A DNA stretch of 11,119 bases from DASWJS01 sp036397035 (GTDB lineage Bacteria; Actinomycetota; AC-67), in assembly GCA_036397035.1 (NCBI GenBank), contig DASWJS010000013.1:1-11119 (forward strand). The letters run 5' to 3'. The notes below the pieces were generated by a model. It worked only from the letters and a program-made list of their open reading frames with translations. It did not search any database and was not told the origin of the DNA. The translations under genes and the position numbers were made by a program. Position 1 is the first letter of the stretch. Every line of letters starts with the position of its first letter. This document shows positions 6,588-11,119 of the stretch, piece after piece.

Positions 6588-7613
6588 ATGGATCTGCGCC
6601 CGATCGACGCCATCCTGGACGGCGCGCCGGAGGCGCCCGGCCCGGTCGCCGGCGGCGAGGCGGGCGAGGCCGCCGCGCTCGACGCGTACTCGCACGTCGT
6701 GACCCGGGTCGCCGACGCCCTTTCCCCGTCGGTGGCCAACCTGCGCGTCGCGCGCCGGGTTCGCCGGGGCGTGGCCGAAGGCGGCGGGAGCGGCGTCGTC
6801 ATCTCGCCCGACGGCTTCATCCTGACCTCGGCGCACGTCGTAGCCGAGACCGACGGCGGCTCGGCCACGTTCGTCGACGGTCACGAGACCCCGGTCGACG
6901 TCGTCGGCGCCGACCCGCTGTCGGACCTCGCCGTGGTGCGAGCGATCGGCGAGGACTTTCACGCCGCGACGCTCGGCGACGCGTCGGCGTTGCGCGTCGG
7001 GCAGCTCGTCGTCGCGATCGGCAACCCGTTCGGGTTCAGCGGGACCGTCACGGCGGGCGTCGTGAGCGCGCTCGGGCGGTCGTTCACGACGATGTCCGGC
7101 CAGGTCTCGCGCGTGATCGAGAACGTGATCCAGACCGACGCGGCGCTGCACCCCGGCAACTCGGGCGGCGCGCTGGTCGACGCGTCCGGTCGCGTCGTGG
7201 GAATCAACACCGCGGTCGTCGGCCCCGGCATGGGCCAGGGGCTCGGGCTCGCCGTCCCGATCAACGCCACCACGCGCTCGATCATCGGCGCGCTCATCCG
7301 CGACGGGCGAGTGCGCCGCGCGTACCTCGGCATCGTCGGCGGACCGCGGCCGCTTCCGCCGCGCGTCGCCCGCGCGGTCGGTCGCGAGCAGGGCGTGGAG
7401 ATCCTGGAGGTCGTACCCGACAGTCCGGCCGCGCTCGGCGGAATCAGGCCGGCCGACGTCCTGCTGGACCTCGACGGCGTGGCGGTATCCGGCGTCGAGG
7501 ACGTCCAGCGCGCGATGGTCGGCGAAGCGGTCGGCCGGCCGATCGCCGCGCGCGTCGCACGCCGGGGCGACTTGGTCGACCTCGTCGTGATGCCGGCCGA
7601 GCTAGGCCACTAA
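6588..7613 (+). CDS. HtrA/DegP-like S1C serine protease with one PDZ domain, apparently without a membrane anchor
   Basis: 341 residues. The trypsin-like domain spans about 35-240, with the full catalytic triad: His83 in LTSAHVV, Asp113 in DPLSDLAVV and Ser192 in HPGNSGGAL. Family blocks GSGVVISPDGFILT, VVAIGNPFGFSGTVTAGVVS, VIQTDAAL and GLGLAVPIN are all present. One PDZ domain follows at about 247-336 (RRAYLGIVGG, then GVEILEVVPDSPAALGGIRPADVLLDLDG). HtrA proteases degrade or refold damaged, usually extracytoplasmic, proteins. The unusual point is the N-terminus: residues 1-34 are acidic and Ala/Gly-rich with no signal peptide or membrane segment, whereas most actinobacterial HtrA proteins have one. 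The ATG is preceded by GGGAGG at 6579-6584, only 3 nt away, so the start is not beyond doubt. The next gene on this strand, murT, is 102 bp downstream. Confidence 0.93.
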   Translation: MDLRPIDAILDGAPEAPGPVAGGEAGEAAALDAYSHVVTRVADALSPSVANLRVARRVRRGVAEGGGSGVVISPDGFILTSAHVVAETDGGSATFVDGHETPVDVVGADPLSDLAVVRAIGEDFHAATLGDASALRVGQLVVAIGNPFGFSGTVTAGVVSALGRSFTTMSGQVSRVIENVIQTDAALHPGNSGGALVDASGRVVGINTAVVGPGMGQGLGLAVPINATTRSIIGALIRDGRVRRAYLGIVGGPRPLPPRVARAVGREQGVEILEVVPDSPAALGGIRPADVLLDLDGVAVSGVEDVQRAMVGEAVGRPIAARVARRGDLVDLVVMPAELGH

Positions 7614-7638
7614 GCATCCGTCGAAGGCGCTCGGACCT

Positions 7639-7651
7639 CAGTGGCCCACTG
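7639..7651. repeat. 13-bp palindrome after the protease gene
   Basis: CAGTGGCCCACTG is a perfect inverted repeat (CAGTGG/CCACTG around one central base). It could be an operator, or a short hairpin (5-bp stem, GCC loop) ending the protease transcript. There is no T-tract, so an intrinsic terminator is not strongly supported. It abuts the tandem repeat that follows. Confidence 0.4.
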
Positions 7652-7687
7652 CGGGTCGTATTAGTCCACCACGGGTCGTATCGGTCC
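7646..7687 (+). repeat. Two-copy tandem repeat, 20-bp period, upstream of murT
   Basis: Copy one (7646-7667) and copy two (7666-7687) share CCAC-NN-CGGGTCGTAT-NN-GTCC, identical at 18 of 22 positions, with a shared core CGGGTCGTAT. The 20-bp step puts both cores on about the same face of the helix. If murT transcription starts at its ATG, the repeats lie at about -70 to -29, a usual position for a regulator binding as two units. The regulator is unknown. Confidence 0.5.
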
Positions 7688-7701
7688 GGCCGCTCCACGG
7701 A

Positions 7702-7707
7702 TAGCCT
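7702..7707 (+). promoter_or_regulatory. Possible -10 box (TAGCCT) for leaderless transcription of murT
   Basis: TAGCCT fits TANNNT and stands exactly 8 nt before the murT ATG, the same geometry as at the second cis-prenyltransferase. The intervening TGCCGCCG has no Shine-Dalgarno character. A good -35 hexamer is not evident; the tandem repeat overlaps where it would lie, which would suit activator-dependent expression. Confidence 0.45.
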
Positions 7708-7715
7708 TGCCGCCG

Positions 7716-9059
7716 ATGAGGCTCCGAGAGTCGATCGCCGTCCTGGCCGCGCGTGGGGCCGGCTCGCTCAGTCGCGGACTGCGCGTCGGAGGCGGAAGCA
7801 GCGTTCCCGGGATCGTCGTCGAGCGGCTCGACCCGGGCTTCGTCCGGCGGCGCGCGGCGCGGCTGACCGGCGGGGTCCTCGTCGTGTCGGGAACGAACGG
7901 CAAGACGACGACGACCGCGATGATCCGCGCCATCCTGGCCGAGCACGGCGCGAGCACCGTCAGCAACGAGTCCGGCGCGAACCTGCTGCACGGGGTCGCG
8001 ACCGCGCTGCTGCGCGTCCGCGGCGCGACCATGGGCGTGTTCGAGTTGGACGAGGCCTGGCTCCCCAAGGTCGCGCCGCTCCTGAACCCGCGCGTGGTCG
8101 TGCTGACGAACGTGTTCCGGGACCAGCTCGATCGCTTCGGCGAGGCGGAGAGTGTCGCGCGCCTCCTGAGTCGCGGGGCCGCGGCCGAGGAGGGCGCGAC
8201 GGTCGTCGCCAACGCCGACGACCCCTTGCTCTGGCACGCGCTGCCGGGCGAGCCGCTGGGCTTCGGCGTTCGGCCCGAGCCCTCCCGCGCCGACGAGGCG
8301 ACGCACCGCGCCGATGCCGAGCCGGAGACGTGCCCGCGCTGCGGGCGCTCGCTGGTGTTCGAGGTGCGAACGATCGCGCACCTCGGCGTCGCGCGCTGTC
8401 CGGCCGGCGACTGGGCCACGGCCGAGCCGTCGCTGGCGCTTCGCATGGTCTCCTCGGACGGGCTCGAGGCGACGGTCGTGGAGACCGGAGGGGTTCGCTT
8501 CCGCCTTCCGATCGGCGGGATTCACAACGTCTACAACGCGGCGGCCGCGATCGCCGGGACGCGTGCGGTGGGGGTGCCCGTCGAAACGGCCGCGCGCGCG
8601 CTGGAGAAGTTCCGCGCGCGCTTCGGACGCTCGGAGGTGCTGACCGTGGGCGGCCGCACGGTGCGCATGCTGTTGACCAAGAACCCGGCCGGGGCGAGCG
8701 TGGTGATCCGCGAGCTTGCTCGCGACCCCGGTGTGGGCGCGGTCGTGGTCGCCGTCAACGACCAGGTCGCCGACGGGCGCGACATCTCCTGGATCTGGGA
8801 CGTGGACTACGAACGACTCGCCGGGATGGACGTGCCCGTCGTGCCGGCGGGCCGGCGTGCGGCCGACGTCGCCGTGCGCCTTCGCTACGCGGGCGCCACC
8901 CCGTTGCCGGCGCGCACGGACGCGAAGCAGGCTGTGCTCGCCGCGATCGCGGCGGCGCCCGCGGGCTCGACGGTCGCGGTGCTCGCCACCTACACGGCGA
9001 TGCTCGACGCGCGAGCCGCGCTCGCCGGCGGGCGGCGCAAGGCGGTCGTCGACGCATGA
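7716..9059 (+). CDS. murT: Lipid II isoglutaminyl synthase, MurT subunit
   Basis: 447 residues. MurT is a Mur-ligase-like protein that, with GatD, converts the alpha-carboxyl of D-glutamate in the lipid II stem peptide to an amide using ATP and glutamine-derived ammonia. The N-terminus MRLRESIAVLAARGAGSLSR is family-like and fixes the ATG at 7716 rather than TTG 7707. The ATP loop is GTNGKTTTT (59-67), followed by NESGANLLHGVATALL, FELDEAWLPKV, LTNVFRDQLDRFGE, NADDP and HNVYNAAAA. The C-terminal domain has TKNPAGASVVI and the block NDQVADGRDISWIWDVD (348-364), which probably supplies the acidic partner for the GatD active site. The inserted zinc ribbon keeps Cys206, Cys209 and Cys228, but the fourth ligand position (231) is Gly. 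The stop overlaps the gatD start as ATGA, so the two subunits are coupled. Confidence 0.95.
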   Translation: MRLRESIAVLAARGAGSLSRGLRVGGGSSVPGIVVERLDPGFVRRRAARLTGGVLVVSGTNGKTTTTAMIRAILAEHGASTVSNESGANLLHGVATALLRVRGATMGVFELDEAWLPKVAPLLNPRVVVLTNVFRDQLDRFGEAESVARLLSRGAAAEEGATVVANADDPLLWHALPGEPLGFGVRPEPSRADEATHRADAEPETCPRCGRSLVFEVRTIAHLGVARCPAGDWATAEPSLALRMVSSDGLEATVVETGGVRFRLPIGGIHNVYNAAAAIAGTRAVGVPVETAARALEKFRARFGRSEVLTVGGRTVRMLLTKNPAGASVVIRELARDPGVGAVVVAVNDQVADGRDISWIWDVDYERLAGMDVPVVPAGRRAADVAVRLRYAGATPLPARTDAKQAVLAAIAAAPAGSTVAVLATYTAMLDARAALAGGRRKAVVDA

Positions 9060-9781
9060 CCGACCTCGTCATCGCGCACCTGTACCCGGACCTGCTCCGC
9101 ACGTACGGCGACCGCGGCAACGTCGTGACCCTTCGCAAGCGAGCCGAGTGGCGAGGCTTTGGTGCCGAGGTGGCCGAGGTCCATCGCGACGAACCGCTGC
9201 CGCCGGCCGCGCGCGTCGTGCTGATCGGCGGCGGATCGGATCGTATCCAGGAGGTGCTGGGCGACGACATGCGAAGGCGCGCCGGTGAGCTGCGCGAGGC
9301 AATCGAGCGCGACGCGGTCGTCCTGGGGATCTGCGGCGGCTACCAGCTCCTCGGGCACTCCTACACCGCCGCCGACGGCTCGAGCATCGAAGGCCTCGGC
9401 TTGCTCGACGTGACGACCGGCGCCGGGCCCGGCAGGATCATCGGCCGGGTGCGCGCGCGCGGCACGCTCGACGGCGAGAGCTTCGAGCTGTTCGGCTTCG
9501 AGAACCACGGCGGCCGCACGACGCTCGGGCCGGACGCGACGCCGCTGGCGCGCGTCCCGCACGGTCAGGGCAACAACGGGACCGACGGCGGGGAGGGCGC
9601 CGTGCAAGGCGGCATCGTGGGCACCTACCTGCACGGCCCGGTGCTCCCGGTGAACCCCGCGTTCGCCGACCGCCTGCTCGCGCGCGCGCTCGCGCCCGTC
9701 ACCGGCGGCGAGCCGCTGGCGCCCCTCGACGACCGGCTGGAGGACGCCGCCCGCCGCGAGGCGGCTGGCTTGAAGAGGTAA
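9056..9781 (+). CDS. gatD: Lipid II isoglutaminyl synthase, GatD glutamine amidotransferase subunit
   Basis: 241 residues, a CobB/CobQ-like class I glutamine amidotransferase. It releases ammonia from glutamine and passes it to MurT for amidation of lipid II at the cytoplasmic membrane. The N-terminus LVIAHLYPDLLRTYGDRGNV is the usual GatD opening. The nucleophile is Cys93 in GICGGYQLLG and the catalytic His193 lies in GTYLHGPVLP; GFENHGG and LGLLDVTTG are further family blocks. There is no separate acidic triad residue next to the histidine, as expected, since in described complexes it is supplied by MurT. Start ATG 9056 overlaps the murT stop by 4 bp. The following gene begins 122 bp downstream, so the operon may end here. 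Confidence 0.95.
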   Translation: MTDLVIAHLYPDLLRTYGDRGNVVTLRKRAEWRGFGAEVAEVHRDEPLPPAARVVLIGGGSDRIQEVLGDDMRRRAGELREAIERDAVVLGICGGYQLLGHSYTAADGSSIEGLGLLDVTTGAGPGRIIGRVRARGTLDGESFELFGFENHGGRTTLGPDATPLARVPHGQGNNGTDGGEGAVQGGIVGTYLHGPVLPVNPAFADRLLARALAPVTGGEPLAPLDDRLEDAARREAAGLKR

Positions 9782-9803
9782 GGCGTTTCGCTCCCGTTCT
9801 CCA

Positions 9804-9815
9804 GGGGTTAGCCCC
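9804..9815 (+). terminator. Weak GC hairpin downstream of gatD
   Basis: GGGG-TTAG-CCCC can form a 4-bp stem 23 bp after the gatD stop. It has no T-tract and is short, so it is at best a weak terminator or pause site. The rest of the 9782-9903 gap holds no clear -35/-10 pair; the only firm signal is the ribosome binding site just before the next gene. Confidence 0.2.
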
Positions 9816-9891
9816 GACGGGCCATTGTGGCGGCATCCGAACGGCGTGACGATAAGGGAGCCGCTTGGGGACCGCCGCGCCCCACGCAATC

Positions 9892-9900
9892 GAGGAGGAG
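9892..9900 (+). promoter_or_regulatory. Strong ribosome binding site of the response regulator
   Basis: GAGGAGGAG ends 3 nt before the ATG at 9904 (GAGGAGG at 5 nt spacing). It decides the start in favour of 9904 over an in-frame start 13 codons upstream, and MARVLVLEDE is the standard beginning of a receiver domain. Confidence 0.75.
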
Positions 9901-9903
9901 ACC

Positions 9904-10389
9904 ATGGCGCGGGTGCTGGTTCTTGAAGACGAGGCCTCCGCGCGCGAGTTGGTCTCGACCGCGCTCCGACTTCAGGGGCACGAGCCGATCGAGGCGACGC
10001 GCGGACGGGATGCGATCTCGCTGCTCGAGCACGACCACTTCGACGGCGCGGTCATCGATCTGCGGATGAGCGACGTGGACGGCTACCAGGTGCTGCGCGT
10101 GATTCGGTCGGGGAGCGAGACCAAGCGACTGCCGGTCGTCGTCGTGACCGGCGACGAGGAAGCTGCCGAGCGGTGCCGCCGGCTCGACTTGCGTCCGACG
10201 AGCGTCGTCAGCAAGCCCTTCGATTACGAGACGTTGTCGTCGGCGATCAACGCCATCACGATTCCCCGCGTTTCCCCGCTGCGCGCCGATCACGCTCCCC
10301 ACGTCAGGATCGACGGCCGGGAGCTGCACCGCTCACTGGTCGAGTTGCAGATCGAAGTCGACCACGAGCTCGAAGCGGGCGAGTCCTAG
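9904..10389 (+). CDS. Single-domain response regulator (CheY-like receiver with short C-terminal tail)
   Basis: 161 residues. The receiver domain covers about 1-118: the acidic pair Glu8-Asp9, the phosphoacceptor Asp52 in AVIDLRMSDVDGY, Thr82 in VVVVTGDE and Lys104 in VVSKPF, all the residues needed for phosphorylation and switching. After a proline-containing linker (121-131) comes a tail of about 30 residues, DGRELHRSLVELQIEVDHELE, probably a helix and too short for a DNA-binding or enzymatic output domain. It therefore likely signals by protein contact, for example in a phosphorelay or with a partner that binds the tail. No histidine kinase gene is adjacent in this window. The stop codon overlaps the stop of the opposing XRE-type gene through a shared CTAG. 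Confidence 0.9.
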   Translation: MARVLVLEDEASARELVSTALRLQGHEPIEATRGRDAISLLEHDHFDGAVIDLRMSDVDGYQVLRVIRSGSETKRLPVVVVTGDEEAAERCRRLDLRPTSVVSKPFDYETLSSAINAITIPRVSPLRADHAPHVRIDGRELHRSLVELQIEVDHELEAGES

Positions 10390-10712
10390 CCGGGCGAGCG
10401 CTTCTTTCGCCCTTTCTGTTCGGGCGGGCTCGAGCGAAAGCGGTCCCGAATATCGGGCGGGCGGACGTCGATCGTCGGCAAACCTTCGAACAGCGTCGCA
10501 ATTGACATGCCGAGCGCCGCCGCGATCTTGTGAATGTTGATCAGCGAGACGTTGTGCGCGCCGCGCTCGATCGCGCCGTAGTAGGTGCGGTGCATGGCGC
10601 ACACCTCCGCGAATCGCTCCTGCGAGACGCCAGTCGCTTCGCGGAGCGCCCGCACGCGCGCGCCGAAATCCTTGCTGATCCGGGCATCGCCCGGTTCCTC
10701 CGATAGAGACAT
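10386..10712 (-). CDS. Small XRE-family (HTH_3) DNA-binding regulator
   Basis: 108 residues from ATG 10712. The Cro/C1-type helix-turn-helix lies at about 16-78: FGARVRALREATGVSQERFAEV, then HRTYYGAIERGAHNVSLINI and HKIAAALGMSIATLFEG. HRTY-x-x-x-IERG and NVSL are typical of SinR-like and restriction-modification control-protein repressors. The tail (80-108) is basic and Pro/Arg/Lys-rich (PPEQKGRKKRSPG) with no sensor domain. The frame stays open upstream to 10871, but the extra 53 residues look non-coding (Cys, Arg and Ser rich, no family match), so the start just before the domain is preferred; no Shine-Dalgarno sequence supports it, and a leaderless or other start is possible. No restriction or toxin gene is adjacent. 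Target genes are unknown; autoregulation through the repeats upstream, and control of the divergent exported gene, are inferences. Confidence 0.85.
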   Translation of the reverse strand: MSLSEEPGDARISKDFGARVRALREATGVSQERFAEVCAMHRTYYGAIERGAHNVSLINIHKIAAALGMSIATLFEGLPTIDVRPPDIRDRFRSSPPEQKGRKKRSPG

Positions 10713-10762
10713 GGCGCGGATGATGTGAGCCCCACCGCTGTCGCGTCTACATGAGATACGAG

Positions 10763-10785
10763 CACAGGGAATATCTCCACAGGAA
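10763..10785 (-). promoter_or_regulatory. Direct repeat upstream of the XRE gene, possible operator
   Basis: On the minus strand, TTCCTGTG and TTCCCTGTG stand 15 bp apart, about 50-75 bp before the regulator ATG. Two near-identical half-sites in front of a small XRE protein would fit autoregulation. This is positional inference; no footprint or family consensus was matched. Confidence 0.3.
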
Positions 10786-10935
10786 ACGTCGGGACTAGAC
10801 GCGCTCACCGGAACACGGTAGGTTCCCTCGCCTATTCGTCGCCTTGGTCTGTTTATCGTCCAAGGAGACACCGTATCGATCGAGGGGAGTCGGGAGGTTC
10901 ATGGTCTGAGACATCGCACGTCGCAGCAAGCAGGA

Positions 10936-10961
10936 CCTCAAGGGCAATCCCGCCCTTCAGG
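10936..10961 (+). other. Hairpin in the leader of the exported protein gene
   Basis: CCT-c-AAGGGC-(AATCCC)-GCCCTT-c-AGG folds into nine base pairs interrupted by one C-C mismatch with a six-base loop. It ends 28 nt before the ATG and 16 nt before the ribosome binding site. It could protect the mRNA or tune translation. No known riboswitch family fits the surrounding sequence well. Confidence 0.45.
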
Positions 10962-10977
10962 ACGCACCAAGGAAACT

Positions 10978-10984
10978 GAGGAGG
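10978..10984 (+). promoter_or_regulatory. Strong ribosome binding site of the exported protein gene
   Basis: GAGGAGG stands 5 nt before the ATG at 10990, close to ideal, and fixes the start of the truncated gene. Confidence 0.75.
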
Positions 10985-10989
10985 AAGCG

Positions 10990-11119
10990 ATGGTACGAAC
11001 GGCGAAACTCTTGACCATCATGAGCGTGGCCATGGGCCTCACCGCGGTGGGCGTCACGCCCGCCCACGCCGGCATGACCGACCTGATCCCCGCGCTCGTC
11101 GCCCACGCCGACGACGTGC
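10990..11119 (+). CDS. Exported protein, N-terminal part only (runs off the window)
   Basis: The first 43 residues are visible. MVRTAK, then a hydrophobic core (LLTIMSVAMGLTAVGV) and TPAHA-G, make a convincing Sec signal peptide with probable cleavage after AHA at about residue 27. The mature start GMTDLIPALVAHADDV does not identify a family. A strong ribosome binding site and a structured leader suggest a well-translated, regulated exported protein. The divergent XRE regulator is the obvious candidate for its control, but that is inferred from position only. Confidence 0.75.
   Translation, partial: MVRTAKLLTIMSVAMGLTAVGVTPAHAGMTDLIPALVAHADDV

Larger units (their letters stand above)
10713..10989. 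other. 277-bp divergent intergenic region with several repeats
   Basis: This spacer separates the XRE regulator (leftward) from an exported protein gene (rightward). I see a direct repeat CACAGGGAA/CACAGGAA (10763-10771 and 10778-10785, 15-bp step), an inverted repeat GGAAC-N7-GTTCC (10810-10826), an inverted repeat CCTTGG-N12-CCAAGG (10842-10865), and a hairpin at 10936-10961. TATCGT at 10854-10859 fits a TANNNT -10 box for rightward transcription, which would give an untranslated leader of about 125 nt, but no good -35 box accompanies it. The region is less GC-rich than the flanking genes and looks regulatory rather than coding. Confidence 0.55.

Noticed and set aside
7646..7687. Start of a CRISPR or integration-site repeat array.
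   Set aside because: Only two imperfect copies, overlapping with no spacers, no cas or integrase genes nearby.
9785..9810. GTTT-N16-GGGTTA as a stress sigma-factor (SigB/SigF-like) promoter for the response regulator.
   Set aside because: The -10 element departs from GGGTAT/GGGTAA, and short GC-biased matches are expected by chance; too weak to list as a feature.
10810..10826. LexA (SOS) box.
   Set aside because: The half-sites are separated by 7 bases rather than 4 and lack the outer CGAAC/GTTCG pattern.
10810..10840. GGAAC followed by CGTC as an ECF sigma-factor promoter for the exported gene.
   Set aside because: The spacing between the two elements is 22 nt, several bases more than ECF promoters use; GGAAC is better explained as half of the GGAAC-N7-GTTCC inverted repeat.
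10713..10871. Extended N-terminus of the XRE regulator beginning at 10871.
   Set aside because: The added 53 residues look like translated intergenic DNA, overlap the repeat elements and are not part of the HTH family; the domain starts just after Met at 10712.
10936..10975. Partial resemblance to a c-di-GMP-I (GEMM) riboswitch: GGGCAA followed by GGACGCA.
   Set aside because: The order of the two phrases is right, but the second helix with its tetraloop receptor is absent, only about 20 nt remain before the ribosome binding site, and the first phrase is consumed by a simple hairpin.

Overview
The window is very GC-rich, gene-dense chromosomal DNA that looks like an Actinomycetota (actinobacterial) genome, probably from an uncultured or poorly sampled lineage. 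Three things point there. First, recO is translationally coupled to a long-chain cis-prenyltransferase gene, the same order as mycobacterial Rv2362c-Rv2361c. Second, there is a second cis-prenyltransferase of the Rv1086 (short-chain, Z-farnesyl diphosphate synthase) type. Third, there is a murT-gatD pair. I see no tRNA, rRNA, IS element, CRISPR array or phage gene. Most of the window reads as ordinary core genome, with a few unusual proteins and regulatory stretches.

Layout. Positions 1-28 hold the last codons of an upstream gene. 30-530 (+) encodes a small membrane-anchored or exported protein that looks like a Rieske domain whose iron-sulfur ligands have been lost. It is followed, with a 4-bp overlap, by a cytoplasmic gamma-glutamyltransferase-family Ntn-hydrolase (527-2056, +). 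Next come recO (2122-2832, +) and uppS (2829-3542, +), which overlap at ATGA. Convergent to uppS, only 3 bp away, is a large exported protein of unknown function (3546-5675, -), preceded on the same strand by the second, Rv1086-like cis-prenyltransferase (5754-6524, -). Divergent from that is an HtrA-type trypsin-like protease with a PDZ domain but no visible membrane anchor (6588-7613, +). A 102-bp gap with a palindrome and a 20-bp-period tandem repeat leads into murT-gatD (7716-9781, +), which amidates lipid II. A single-receiver response regulator (9904-10389, +) meets a small XRE-family repressor (10386-10712, -) tail to tail, their stop codons sharing CTAG. A 277-bp intergenic stretch with several inverted and direct repeats precedes the start of an exported protein (10990 onward, +) that runs off the window.

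How it fits together. The recognisable theme is cell-envelope building: two cis-prenyltransferases that could act in sequence to make the polyprenyl carrier lipid, and the MurT/GatD lipid II amidotransferase. Exported or envelope-linked proteins lie between them. RecO is DNA repair and is linked by conserved order rather than by function. The observations most worth following up are the ligand-less Rieske-like protein, the large exported orphan protein downstream of the short-chain prenyltransferase, a MurT zinc ribbon with only three of four cysteines, the tandem repeat at the murT promoter, and TANNNT boxes placed for leaderless transcription in front of murT and the second prenyltransferase.
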